From UBA966 sp046350355 (GTDB lineage: Bacteria; Planctomycetota; Phycisphaerae; Phycisphaerales; SM1A02), in the NCBI GenBank assembly GCA_046350355.1, contig JAXMAN010000002.1:620001-684000 (forward strand): a stretch of DNA of 64,000 nt, in the 5' to 3' direction. Every line of letters starts with the position of its first letter. The first letter of the stretch is position 1. Made by a program: the position numbers and the translations under genes. The notes under the pieces were generated by a model. The model did no database searches and was not told where the DNA came from. It was given only the letters and a program-made list of their open reading frames with translations. Of this stretch, positions 17,467 to 25,626 are shown in pieces.

Positions 17467-17562
17467 GTCGAGGCGTTCCAGGTCCGCGCCGCGGACGCGC
17501 GGCGCAGCGGCCGCGTGCCGGAGGGCAGGGGCCGAATCGGTGAAGTGTAGCCGTCCGAAAGG

Positions 17563-18438
17563 TTATCGCGTCCGCGTGGCGAGCGTGCGGGCGGCCTGGC
17601 GCAGGGGCTCGGCGGCCTCCCCGAGCGGGGCGAGCGCCGCCAGCGATTCCCGAAGCAGGCGCTCGACCTGGGCGCGGCTCTCGTCCAGGCCGAAGACTCC
17701 GGGGTAGGTGAGCTTGCCGGCGTCCCGGTCCTTACCCGCGGCCTTGCCCAGATGTTCGGTGGACTGGGTCTCGTCCAGGATGTCGTCGACGACCTGGAAC
17801 ATGAGCCCGAGCGCCTCGCCGTAGGTGGTGAGCGCGCGCAGGGCGGCCGCGTCGGCACCGCCGCAGCGGGCGCCCATGCGGCAGGCGGCGCGCAGGAGGG
17901 CCCCGGTCTTGTTGTCGTGGATCAGGCGCAGACGGTCGGCGGGGCCGGGGTTGCCGGGGAATCCCGCGAGCGTGTCGTAGACCTGGCCGGTGATCATCGC
18001 GGTGCAGGAACTGGCGAGCTCCAGGGCGATGCCGGCGGGGTCGCGCGGGCTGGAGAGCGCGACCTCCAGCGCGACCGAGAGCAGCGCGTCGCCCGCCAGG
18101 ATGGCCAGCGCCTCGCCGTGGGCCTTGTGCGTGGTGGGGCGGCCGCGGCGCAGGTCGTCGTTGTCGAGCGCCGGCAGGTCGTCGTGGACCAGGCTGAAGC
18201 AGTGGACCATCTCGAGCGCGATCGCCGCGGGCATCGCCGCCGTGCGGTCGCCGCCGACCGCCTCGCAGCTTCGCAGGACCAGGATCGGGCGCACGCGCTT
18301 GCCGCCGCCCAGGGCCGCGTAGCGCATCGCCTCGCGGAGCCGGGGCGCCAGCGCGTGGTGGGTCAGCGCGTCGTCGAGGGCGCGCTCGACCGAGGCAAGA
18401 AGCTCGGAGTCTGCCACGGGGGCGCGAAGCATGGTCAT
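17563..18438 (-). CDS. ispA: Polyprenyl (farnesyl/geranylgeranyl) diphosphate synthase
   Basis: 291 residues. All-helical trans-prenyltransferase that elongates allylic diphosphates with IPP. The first Asp-rich motif (HDDLPALDNDDLRRG, residues 85-99) and second (VVDDILDET, near 220) are intact. GGGKRVRP near residue 45 binds IPP. Size and motif spacing fit the short-chain FPP/GGPP class. ATG 18438 (MTMLRAP) was chosen; ATG 18432 is close by, and longer upstream readings overlap the divergent TolQ-like promoter. It heads the ispA-dxs-GATase-yraN run. Confidence 0.94.
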   Translation of the reverse strand: MTMLRAPVADSELLASVERALDDALTHHALAPRLREAMRYAALGGGKRVRPILVLRSCEAVGGDRTAAMPAAIALEMVHCFSLVHDDLPALDNDDLRRGRPTTHKAHGEALAILAGDALLSVALEVALSSPRDPAGIALELASSCTAMITGQVYDTLAGFPGNPGPADRLRLIHDNKTGALLRAACRMGARCGGADAAALRALTTYGEALGLMFQVVDDILDETQSTEHLGKAAGKDRDAGKLTYPGVFGLDESRAQVERLLRESLAALAPLGEAAEPLRQAARTLATRTR

Positions 18439-18514
18439 CGGGCCGCAAGTGTACCGGGGCCGTATCATCCGGCGCCCCGCAGGCGGTCGCCGGCGCGGGC
18501 CCGACGGACCACCG

Positions 18515-19207
18515 ATGCAGCAGCAATTCCTCACGATCATGCACAAGGGCGGCCCGGTCATGTGGCCGCTGCTGTGCCTGAGCATCCTCTCCGTCTCGCT
18601 GACCTTCGAGCGCTGCTGGTTCTGGCTCCGTCAGAACGGCCCGGCGGGCCGCCGGGGATACCTGGCGCTGCTGGACGCCTGCCGCCGCGCCGACCGCGGC
18701 CGCGCGCAGGCGCTCGCCGAGACGGGCAACACGGTCTACGCGGGGGTCACCTCGGCCCTCATGCGCGACGGCTGCAGCGACTCCGTGGCGGTGAGCTCGG
18801 TGGAGACCGAGCGCATCCGCATGGACCGCTTCATGGCGACCCTCTCCACGATCATCACCGCCGCGCCGATGCTGGGCATCCTGGGCACGGTCACGGGCAT
18901 CATCTCCAGCTTCGAGCTGCTCTCCGGCGGCGAGGCGATGGTCGATCCCAAGGCGGTCTCGGGCGGCATCGCCGAGGCGCTCGTCGCGACCGCGTCGGGC
19001 CTCATCGTCGCGCTGCTGGCGCTCTTCCCCTACATGGGCTTCGGCGCGCAGCGCGAGATCACGATCGGGCGGCTCGAGTCGCTCATCGCGGTCGCGCAGC
19101 TCGCCTGGGGCGCGAGCATCCCCGCGCCCGGCGGCGGCGAGACGCCGGCGCCGCAGGAACGCACCGGCGGATTCGCCGGATCACGGAGCGTCGGGGCGGC
19201 GCACTGA
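18515..19207 (+). CDS. MotA/TolQ/ExbB-family proton channel protein
   Basis: 230 residues with three membrane segments: one near the start (MWPLLCLSILSVSLTFE), then a pair flanking residue 110 (TLSTIITAAPMLGILGTVTGI) and residue 155 (GIAEALVATASGLIVALLALF). This is the ExbB/TolQ topology and the conserved G-x-LGTVxG core. Such proteins use proton flow to energise partners across the envelope. No ExbD/TolR partner or TonB follows. The next gene, 3 bases later, is an FHA-GAF-PP2C protein. ATG 18515 (MQQQFL) fits family starts better than the upstream in-frame ATG. Confidence 0.88.
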   Translation: MQQQFLTIMHKGGPVMWPLLCLSILSVSLTFERCWFWLRQNGPAGRRGYLALLDACRRADRGRAQALAETGNTVYAGVTSALMRDGCSDSVAVSSVETERIRMDRFMATLSTIITAAPMLGILGTVTGIISSFELLSGGEAMVDPKAVSGGIAEALVATASGLIVALLALFPYMGFGAQREITIGRLESLIAVAQLAWGASIPAPGGGETPAPQERTGGFAGSRSVGAAH

Positions 19208-19210
19208 CCC

Positions 19211-20878
19211 ATGGCGGCGGCGACCGGTCAGCGCATCCTGCTTCACTTCGAAGGGGGCGGGCGTCCCCCGGCGGAGCTCGTGCCATCGACGGGCCGCGGG
19301 CTGTGGTGCATCGGCCGCGATCCGGCAAGCGACATCGTCCTCGAGGACCGCAGCGTCTCGCGACGCCACGCGGAGATCGAGTGCGTCAGCGGAATCTGGC
19401 GCCTGCGCAGCCTGGGGCAGGGCGGCACCTGGATCGGCGCGAAGGTCGCTCCCGCGGGCGAGTGGATCGACCTCGACCACGGCATGATCCTGGGCATCGG
19501 CCCCTACGCGCTGCGCACCGACCTGCGCACCTCGCTCGCGGGATCGCAGGCGCCGGGCGAGCGCGCCATCGCGGGCGCGATGACGCTCGCGGAATCGGGC
19601 GCAAACGCGCGCATCGCGGCGGTGCCCGCGGCGCAGCTTGAATCGCTCGCGGAGCTGCGGCTGAGCGGACTGCTCGCCGCGGCGGGGCGCATCCTCGGCG
19701 CGGACGACGAGAACGGCGTCGCGCAGGCGGCGGTGGAGACGCTCGTCGCCGCGCGCGACTTCGGCCGCGCGATGGTCGCGGAGCAGCGGCAGGTCGACGG
19801 CGCGAAGGTCTGGCGCGAGCTCGCCGTCGCCCCCGACATGCTGCATGCGCGCGAGCGCCCCTTCAGCCGCACGCTCATGGAAGCGGCGGTGCAGGCGCGC
19901 GGGATGGTGCGTCTCTCCGACGAAGCGCGCTTCCAGGCCGCGCACAGCGTCATGGCCGCGGGCACGACCGACGCGCTCTGCCTGCCCATCGGCAGCACCG
20001 GTCCGGTGCGCGTGCTCTACGTGGACACGGGCGCGGCGGGGCAGCTGCGTGCCTCGGCGGTGCCCTTCGCGAACCTCGTCGGACAGCTCGCGGGCCTGGC
20101 GATCGACGCGCTCGAGCGACGCCGCATGGCGAGCGAGCTGGCGGAGGCGCGGCGCATGCAGGGACGGCTGCTGCCCCCCGAGCAGGGCGCGCGCGGCTGC
20201 GGGCGCTGGACGCTCGTCTCGCGCCCCGGCCGCCAGGTCAGCGGCGACCTCTTCACGATCATCGACCGCCCCGAGGGCGGCGTCCTCGCGATCCTGGGCG
20301 ATGTCGCCGGCAAGGGCGCGCCCGCCGGGCTGGTGATGGCCTCGATGCTGGCGCACCTGGACAGCGCGCTGGGCGCGGGCCTGCCGATCGAGGGCGCGCT
20401 CGCGGGCGCGAGCAGCTACCTCACGCAGCGCGCGAGCTTCGACTCCTCGATCGGCTCGTTCGTAACGCTCTTCGCCGTCGAGCTCACGCCCGCGGGCGAG
20501 TGCCGCGCGGTGGACGCGGGCCACGCCTACGCGATCGTGGTGCGCGCGGACGGCACCGCGGAGCAGCTGGTCGCCAACGCGGGCGGGCCGCCGGTGGGTG
20601 TCCTGGCCGACGCGATCTACGCCTCGGACGCGTTCCGGCTCGGCACGGGGGACCGCGTGGTGCTCTTCAGCGACGGCCTCGCGGAGCAGCCTGATGCGAC
20701 GGGCGCCATGCTCGGGATGGACGGCGTGGTGGCGGCGCTCCAGGGCAGCCGCAGCGGCGAGGAGGATGTCGCGCGGCTCATCGCGCGGCTCGAATCGCAC
20801 GCCCGCGGTGAGCCATGGGCGGACGACGTGACGATCGCGAGCATCGTCTTCGCGCCCGCCGATCCGACGGCCGTGTGA
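19211..20878 (+). CDS. FHA-GAF-SpoIIE/PP2C phosphatase regulator
   Basis: 555 residues in three parts. An FHA domain at about 25-100 has IGRDPASDIVLEDRSVSRRHAEIE with the G-R and S-x-x-H phospho-threonine reader residues. A GAF-like sensor spans about 150-310. A SpoIIE-type PP2C domain fills about 325-550, with LGDVAGKGAPAGLVMASM (metal Asp), DAGH, LFSDGLAE and a final DDVTIA Asp. This organisation matches RsbU-like phosphatases that act on anti-sigma-factor antagonists, with input from phosphoprotein binding. It starts 3 bases after the TolQ-like gene, implying a shared role. No antagonist or kinase partner is seen nearby. It is convergent with the prepilin gene. Confidence 0.9.
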   Translation: MAAATGQRILLHFEGGGRPPAELVPSTGRGLWCIGRDPASDIVLEDRSVSRRHAEIECVSGIWRLRSLGQGGTWIGAKVAPAGEWIDLDHGMILGIGPYALRTDLRTSLAGSQAPGERAIAGAMTLAESGANARIAAVPAAQLESLAELRLSGLLAAAGRILGADDENGVAQAAVETLVAARDFGRAMVAEQRQVDGAKVWRELAVAPDMLHARERPFSRTLMEAAVQARGMVRLSDEARFQAAHSVMAAGTTDALCLPIGSTGPVRVLYVDTGAAGQLRASAVPFANLVGQLAGLAIDALERRRMASELAEARRMQGRLLPPEQGARGCGRWTLVSRPGRQVSGDLFTIIDRPEGGVLAILGDVAGKGAPAGLVMASMLAHLDSALGAGLPIEGALAGASSYLTQRASFDSSIGSFVTLFAVELTPAGECRAVDAGHAYAIVVRADGTAEQLVANAGGPPVGVLADAIYASDAFRLGTGDRVVLFSDGLAEQPDATGAMLGMDGVVAALQGSRSGEEDVARLIARLESHARGEPWADDVTIASIVFAPADPTAV

Positions 20879-20879
20879 G

Positions 20880-20898
20880 CGCGCGGCCGGGCCGCGCG
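20880..20898. terminator. G+C-rich inverted repeat between convergent genes
   Basis: Arms CGCGCGGCC (20880-20888) and GGCCGCGCG (20890-20898) are perfectly complementary, giving a stem of about 8 bp in practice. It directly follows the PP2C gene stop and precedes the end of the convergent prepilin gene. No U-tract, so a factor-independent terminator is uncertain. Confidence 0.4.
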
Positions 20899-20903
20899 GC
20901 CGA

Positions 20904-21995
20904 TCAGTTGTTCTGGTGCCGGAAGTCCGGCTGGTCCGCGGCGTCGATCCAGCTGCGCATGTCCATCAGCTCGGCGAGCGAGGCGGGATTCGTGCTTCCA
21001 TCGGCGTGCACCACCGCGGCCTTGCGGTTGAAGCGGCGCAGCGGGACGCACTGGTCGACGCTCACCTGCATCGTGCCGGTGTCGGTCCAGCCGCTGCCGG
21101 TCTGGAAGAAGGACGCGACCGTGCCCGACGATTCCTCGCCGGCCATGCCGACGGACTGCGGGTTGCCCAGGTAGGGCTGCCAGACCTCCTGCTGCCCGAG
21201 CGCGGGGGGGACGACCCACGCCGCTCCCGGCGCGTGGTCCTCGGTGCCCGTGCTGTCGACGTAGTTGCCCATGTCGCGGAAGGTGCTCGAGCAGAAGATG
21301 ATGACATCGCCGGTGCGGCGGATGTGCGCGAGGCGGGTCGCGACCAGGCCGCCCTTGCGGGCATCGCCCTGTGCGGTCGTCCAGCTCGCCTCCGAGAAGG
21401 CCGGCTGCGGCACGCCCGAAGGCTGCGTCGTGTACCAGCCGCCGATGTAGTAGGCGTTGTAGCCAAAGGCCGGCTGCAGGGCCATCGCGCTGCCCGCGAG
21501 CGGGAAGGCGGTGGAGAGGGCCGAGGGAAGGGCAGTGGTGTCGCTCGGCCAGGGCTCCGCGAGCTCGGCGTCGGGGCCCAGCTTGGGGGTCTCGGAATAC
21601 GCGAGGTACGAGGTGTACGCCTCGGGCCCGAAGCTCTTCTGCAGTCGCCACGGGTAGTGCGCGGCCAGGCTGGGATCCAGCGTCTGGTTCGCCATGTTGC
21701 GGTAGGTGACGCCCCAGGCGGTCTGGGTGGCGGGATCGAGGTAGCCGGGCAGGAGCTGCTCGTCGGACTGGTCCGCGTACTGCTGCCAGGCGGTGTGGTA
21801 GGCGCGCAGCAGCGAGAGTTCGCCGGTCTTCTTGCTCGAGGCCATCGCGCCGCGCAGGCCGCTGACCAGCAGTCCCATGAGCACGGCGATGATCGCGATC
21901 ACGACCAGCAGCTCCACGATGGTGAAGCCACGGGCACGGCGGGAGCCGTGGGCCGGGACGGCGGGGGACGCAGCGGAGGTGTCGGCGGGCGTCAT
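20904..21995 (-). CDS. Prepilin-type N-methylation domain protein (type II pseudopilin-like)
   Basis: 363 residues. Residues 23-45 hold the class III signal: RARG-FTIVELLVVIAIIAVLMGLL, with prepilin peptidase cleavage after Gly, the +1 Phe and Glu5. The remainder is a soluble domain with repeated aromatic segments (YNAYYIGGWYT) and a C-terminal KAAVVHADGS motif typical of planctomycete DUF1559-like or H-X9-DG-like secreted pseudopilin families. Many such paralogs occur per planctomycete genome. No secretion ATPase is adjacent. ATG 21995 gives the expected short leader; a longer upstream reading was rejected. Confidence 0.85.
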   Translation of the reverse strand: MTPADTSAASPAVPAHGSRRARGFTIVELLVVIAIIAVLMGLLVSGLRGAMASSKKTGELSLLRAYHTAWQQYADQSDEQLLPGYLDPATQTAWGVTYRNMANQTLDPSLAAHYPWRLQKSFGPEAYTSYLAYSETPKLGPDAELAEPWPSDTTALPSALSTAFPLAGSAMALQPAFGYNAYYIGGWYTTQPSGVPQPAFSEASWTTAQGDARKGGLVATRLAHIRRTGDVIIFCSSTFRDMGNYVDSTGTEDHAPGAAWVVPPALGQQEVWQPYLGNPQSVGMAGEESSGTVASFFQTGSGWTDTGTMQVSVDQCVPLRRFNRKAAVVHADGSTNPASLAELMDMRSWIDAADQPDFRHQNN

Positions 21996-22045
21996 GGGTG
22001 TCTGGTGAAAGATACGCAATCTTCGGGCCGGGTCGTGGAGGGGCT

Positions 22046-22063
22046 TGCGGGAATTGTCCCGCA
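22046..22063. promoter_or_regulatory. Inverted repeat upstream of prepilin gene
   Basis: TGCGGGA (22046-22052) and TCCCGCA (22057-22063) are perfect complements around ATTG. It lies 51 bases upstream of the prepilin ATG and downstream of the hydrolase stop on the same strand, so it may be an operator or part of the hydrolase transcript end. Confidence 0.35.
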
Positions 22064-22069
22064 GGGGGT

Positions 22070-22099
22070 CCGCCGCGCCCGCAATCGGGTCCGCGGCGG
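22070..22099 (-). terminator. Hairpin after the hydrolase gene
   Basis: CCGCCGCGCCCG (22070-22081) pairs with CGGG plus CGCGGCGG (22086-22099, with a two-base bulge) around a CAAT loop. It begins 18 bases beyond the hydrolase stop in its reading direction. No U-run follows, so it may be a stability or factor-dependent element. Confidence 0.4.
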
Positions 22100-22116
22100 C
22101 GCGCCCGGAGGATGCC

Positions 22117-22905
22117 TCACCGCAGGTGGCGGGCAAGGAACTGGGTGCCCCGTTCCTTCGCGTCCCCGGCCAGGCGGCCGAATCCCGAGTGCTCGAAGGG
22201 CGCCCCGGTGGGCCCGTAGACGTGGAGTTCCACCTGCTGCGGATGGTGCGCCCGGGCCTGGAGCGCCGCAACGAACTCGCGCTGCGAGTCCACCGGGATC
22301 CACTCGTCAAGCTCGTTGTGCAGCGCCAGCAGCGGGATCTCGCGCCACCGTTCCAGGTGCTCGATGGGGTTCATCGCGGCGACGAGCTCCTCGTGGAACA
22401 TCGGGCGCCCGCGCTGCCACCGCCAGCTTCCCGTCGTGCATTCCACGAGCGCCGCGGCGAAGCCATGCGGGCGGGTGAGCCGGACCAGCGCCGCCATCCC
22501 GCCCGCGCTCATGCCGCCCACCGCCTTCGCGCAGCCGTCGTGGTCGCCCAGCGCGTCGAGGGCGGCGACGACGCCGTCGAGCTCCTGCGCCATCTGGCCG
22601 ACCGCCTCAAGCGTGCGCCCGGGCGCCTGCATCGCCAGGTCGGTGCGCTCGCCGTGGCCGGGCAGGTCGAGCGCGCAGCTCGCGATGCCCGCGCGCATCA
22701 GCCGCAGGTAGCGCCCCGGGTCGAGCTCCTTGTTCACGGTGCGCCCATGCATCCACACGAGCACCGGCGCGGGGCGCTCCACGCGCTGCGTCGCCTCGTC
22801 CCAGTGCGGGTGCACCAGCAGCGCGGGGACCTGCGCATTGCCCAGGCGCATCCAGCGCGACTTCGCGCGCAGCGAGGAGGGGAGCTGGTCGAAGGGCTGC
22901 GGCAT
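22117..22905 (-). CDS. Alpha/beta hydrolase (dienelactone hydrolase/prolyl oligopeptidase-like)
   Basis: 262 residues. Fold markers are LVWMHGRTVNKE (oxyanion His-Gly), DLPGHGERTD, and the nucleophile elbow GMSAGG (Ser about 130). A late acid in NELDEWIP (near 205) and a candidate His in the terminal FEHSGFG segment complete a Ser-Asp/Glu-His set. The substrate cannot be inferred. There is no signal peptide, so it is probably cytosolic. It is divergent from rsmD by 41 bases and followed on the same strand by the prepilin gene. Confidence 0.85.
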   Translation of the reverse strand: MPQPFDQLPSSLRAKSRWMRLGNAQVPALLVHPHWDEATQRVERPAPVLVWMHGRTVNKELDPGRYLRLMRAGIASCALDLPGHGERTDLAMQAPGRTLEAVGQMAQELDGVVAALDALGDHDGCAKAVGGMSAGGMAALVRLTRPHGFAAALVECTTGSWRWQRGRPMFHEELVAAMNPIEHLERWREIPLLALHNELDEWIPVDSQREFVAALQARAHHPQQVELHVYGPTGAPFEHSGFGRLAGDAKERGTQFLARHLR

Positions 22906-22946
22906 CGTGCGGGGCGCGAGAGGGTAGCAGGCCGTATTCTCGCGGC

Positions 22947-23582
22947 GTGTCGCAGCGCGTCACCATCGTCGGCGGAGAGCACCGCTCGCGGGTCCTGGAG
23001 ACCCCGCGCGGGATGGACCTCACGCGCCCGATGACCGGCCGCGTCAAGGAGAGCATCTTCAACATCCTGCGGGGCTGGTGCGAGGGGGCCGCGGTGCTCG
23101 ACCTCTTCTCCGGCGTCGGCACGATGGGGCTCGAGGCGATCTCCCGCGGGGCGCGCCACGCCACGCTCGTCGAGCGCGACCACGAGGTCTTCGACTGCGC
23201 CCGCCGCAACATCGAGATGCTGGGCGTCGGCGACCGCGCGGTGCAGCTCCAGTCCGACGCGCTCTCGCACGCGCTCTTCGCGCGGCTGCCCGAGCGCTAC
23301 GACCTGGTCTTCATGGACCCGCCGTACGCGCTCGCGGAGCAGGCCTCGGGCAAGCGGCGGATCCTCGAGCAGTGCGCGCGACTGCGCAGCGCGATGCAGG
23401 ACCGCGGGTGGCTCGTGCTGCGCCTGCCGAACCTGCTGGAGCCGCAGGAGGAGAAGCTCGCCGGCTTCGACGGCCCCGAGGTGCGCTCCTTCGGCGACAT
23501 GCACGTCTACCTCTACACGCCCGCGGGCGGGGCGCCGCCGGCGTCCCCGGCGCCCGGCGCGGCGGACGGATCCGAGCCATGA
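22947..23582 (+). CDS. rsmD: 16S rRNA (guanine966-N2)-methyltransferase
   Basis: 211 residues from GTG 22947. Methylates G966 of 16S rRNA with S-adenosylmethionine. The family N-terminus (IVGGEHRSRVL, then RPMTGRVKESIFNIL) is followed by SAM motif I (LDLFSGVGTMGLEAISRG) and the catalytic DPPY (FMDPPYAL). The extended Ala/Pro-rich tail is not part of the core fold. The stop overlaps the ispD start as ATGA, indicating translational coupling. Confidence 0.93.
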   Translation: MSQRVTIVGGEHRSRVLETPRGMDLTRPMTGRVKESIFNILRGWCEGAAVLDLFSGVGTMGLEAISRGARHATLVERDHEVFDCARRNIEMLGVGDRAVQLQSDALSHALFARLPERYDLVFMDPPYALAEQASGKRRILEQCARLRSAMQDRGWLVLRLPNLLEPQEEKLAGFDGPEVRSFGDMHVYLYTPAGGAPPASPAPGAADGSEP

Positions 23583-24340
23583 GCGACTTCCGCGTCGGCG
23601 TGATCATCCCCGCGGCGGGGGCCAGCCGCCGCTTCGGCCAGGGCGACAAGCTGGCGCAGGATGTCGGCGGTCGCCCGATGCTGCTGCGCACGGTGGAGAT
23701 CTTCGCGCGCCGCGACGACGTCGCGCGCATCGTCGTCGCCGCGCCGCCCGCCGAGCTGGACGCCTTCCGCGACCGCTACGGCGCGCAGCTTGGCTTCCAC
23801 GGCGCGGCGATCGTCGCGGGCGGGACCGTCGAGCGCTGGGAGACGGTGCGCAACGCGCTCGACGCGGTGCCGCCGGAATGCACGCACATCGCGGTGCACG
23901 ACGCGGCGCGCCCCTGCGCTCCCGAGGAGCTGGTGGCGCGCGTCTTCGACGCCGCGCGCGTGCACGATGCCGTGATTCCCGGCGATCCCGTGACGCAGAC
24001 GCTCAAGCGCGTGGGCGAGGAGCTCCTCGACGCCGAGGAGGAGGACAGCATCGCCGACGCGATCCTGGGCGACCTCTCGGAAAGCACCAAGATCAAGGGG
24101 CGGCGCGTCCTCGAGACGATCCCGCGCGCGGGCCTCGTCGCCGTGCAGACGCCGCAGGTCTTCCGCGCCGAGCTGCTGCGCCGCGCCTACGCGCAGGGCT
24201 CGCTCGACGGGGCGACCGACGACGCGATGCTCGTCGAGCGCCTCGGCGTGCCGGTGATCGCGGTCGACGGCGATCCGAGGAACATCAAGGTGACGACGCC
24301 GGCGGACCTGGCGATGGTGCGCGCGCTGCTGCGGAAGTAG
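23579..24340 (+). CDS. ispD: 2-C-methyl-D-erythritol 4-phosphate cytidylyltransferase
   Basis: 253 residues. Third MEP-pathway enzyme, transferring CMP to methylerythritol phosphate. The N-terminal CTP-binding loop reads PAAGASRRFGQGDKL, followed by RWETVRNAL, HDAARPC, and AVQTPQVF with ATDDAML and NIKVTTPADL. A Glu/Asp-rich insertion of roughly 20 residues (LLDAEEEDSIADAILG) sits between the D-x-K-x-V strand and the VETI-type strand where most IspD proteins have a short turn. The start overlaps the rsmD stop (ATGA). It provides the same pathway as dxs and ispA. Confidence 0.94.
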   Translation: MSDFRVGVIIPAAGASRRFGQGDKLAQDVGGRPMLLRTVEIFARRDDVARIVVAAPPAELDAFRDRYGAQLGFHGAAIVAGGTVERWETVRNALDAVPPECTHIAVHDAARPCAPEELVARVFDAARVHDAVIPGDPVTQTLKRVGEELLDAEEEDSIADAILGDLSESTKIKGRRVLETIPRAGLVAVQTPQVFRAELLRRAYAQGSLDGATDDAMLVERLGVPVIAVDGDPRNIKVTTPADLAMVRALLRK

Positions 24341-24360
24341 CGCGGGCCGCGACGCCCGCG
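24341..24360. terminator. Hairpin between convergent ispD and HAF/dockerin gene
   Basis: CGCGGGC (24341-24347) and GCCCGCG (24354-24360) form a perfect 7-bp stem around CGCGAC, starting right after the ispD TAG and just before the end of the convergent gene. No U-tract is present. Confidence 0.4.
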
Positions 24361-24367
24361 GCGCGCC

Positions 24368-25552
24368 TCAGGTCGTCCAGTGCCCCAGCAGCACGCCCAG
24401 GTCGGCGCCGTCGACGGTGCCGTCGTGGTTCAGGTCGCTCGCGGGGTCGGTGGTGCCCCAGTGGCCCAGGAGGATGCCCAGGTCCGCGCCGTCGACGGCG
24501 CCGTTGCCGTCGAGGTCGCCGACGAGCTGCAGCGGCTCGAGCACGAAGCCGCGCGGCAGGCCGTTGGCACGGCCGCGGCCGACGATGCGGCCGCCCTCGC
24601 CGAAGCCCGTGACGTGCGTGAGCACCCAGCCGCTGCCCGCGGGGATGCGCGTGTTGAGGTCGACGATGCCCGCGGGTGTGAACAGCACGGCCGCATCGCC
24701 GCTGTTGCCGCCGATGCGGCCGGTCGCGTCGACCGCCTCGGCCGCGCTGCCGGGCTGGCCGCTGACGACGCCCAGGTCGTCCATGGAGACGAGCGCGCCT
24801 GCGGCGGAGAGGTTCCAGCGCACGGCGTGCGGCACGCCGCTGGCCGTGTCGGAGACGCCGACGACGGTGGTGCCCGCGATGCCGCGCGCGAAGGAGTTCG
24901 TGCCGCCGGGGAGCGTGCCCAGATCCAGCGGCGCGGCGGTCCCGGTCCACAGGCAGGCGTGCGTGGTGGAGCGGTCCGGCAGCAGGCCGTTGCCGACGAT
25001 CCAGCCCGCGTCGCTGATCGCGGCGGCGCGCGCCGTCACGCCCCCCGCGAGCGGCGGGAGCGTCGCGGTCGCGCCGTTGGTCCAGCGCACGGCGCGCGTC
25101 GCGGCCGGCACGTTGCCCGTCGCGTTCGCGTTGCCCGCGACGACGCGCGAGGCATTCACATCGACCGCCTCCATGTTGCCCAGCGAGGTGACGACGCCGT
25201 CGACGCGCCAGAGCACGCCATGGAGCGTGCGGCTGCCCAGCGAGAAGCTCGTGCCCACGAGATCGCCCGCGGCATTGCCGCCCAGCGCGACCGAGTGGAC
25301 ATCGGTGCCGGTCACGCCCAGGTCGACCGCCGTGCCGTCGGCGAGCCAGCGGCAGGCGTGGACATTGCGCGTGGCGGTGTCGGTGACGGTGCAGCCGCCC
25401 GCGGCGCCGCTGGAGGCGAGCGCCGAGGCGCGCGTGCCCGGCTCGAAGCGGATCGCGCCGGGGGTCTGCGCGACGGGGGCGAGCGGGCGGACGGTGTACT
25501 GCTGCGCGAGCAGCATCGAGGCGGGAAGCAGGACGAGCGCAAACGGGATCAT
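24368..25552 (-). CDS. Secreted HAF-repeat protein with C-terminal dockerin-like tag
   Basis: 394 residues. A signal peptide (MIPFALVLLPASMLLAQQ) precedes a body of HAF-type repeats: alternating A-x-LWxxGxxxxLG-type and GW-I-VGxG-type strands, as in AACLWTG...LDLGTLPGG and AVRW...DDLG segments. These are commonly predicted to form a beta-propeller. The last 55 residues hold two Ca-binding dockerin-like loops, DLDGNGAVDGADLGILLGHWG and its near copy ending LLGHWTT. Localisation is probably extracellular or cell-surface. The same C-terminal tag recurs in the RCC1 protein at 49131-50837. No cohesin partner is visible. Confidence 0.85.
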   Translation of the reverse strand: MIPFALVLLPASMLLAQQYTVRPLAPVAQTPGAIRFEPGTRASALASSGAAGGCTVTDTATRNVHACRWLADGTAVDLGVTGTDVHSVALGGNAAGDLVGTSFSLGSRTLHGVLWRVDGVVTSLGNMEAVDVNASRVVAGNANATGNVPAATRAVRWTNGATATLPPLAGGVTARAAAISDAGWIVGNGLLPDRSTTHACLWTGTAAPLDLGTLPGGTNSFARGIAGTTVVGVSDTASGVPHAVRWNLSAAGALVSMDDLGVVSGQPGSAAEAVDATGRIGGNSGDAAVLFTPAGIVDLNTRIPAGSGWVLTHVTGFGEGGRIVGRGRANGLPRGFVLEPLQLVGDLDGNGAVDGADLGILLGHWGTTDPASDLNHDGTVDGADLGVLLGHWTT

Positions 25553-25626
25553 GGTGGCTCCGTGCGTCGGTGGTGGGTCGGAGGGGGGCGGTCAGGTTCG
25601 CGGGCGGTGGGGGCGGGGTGCGCGCC

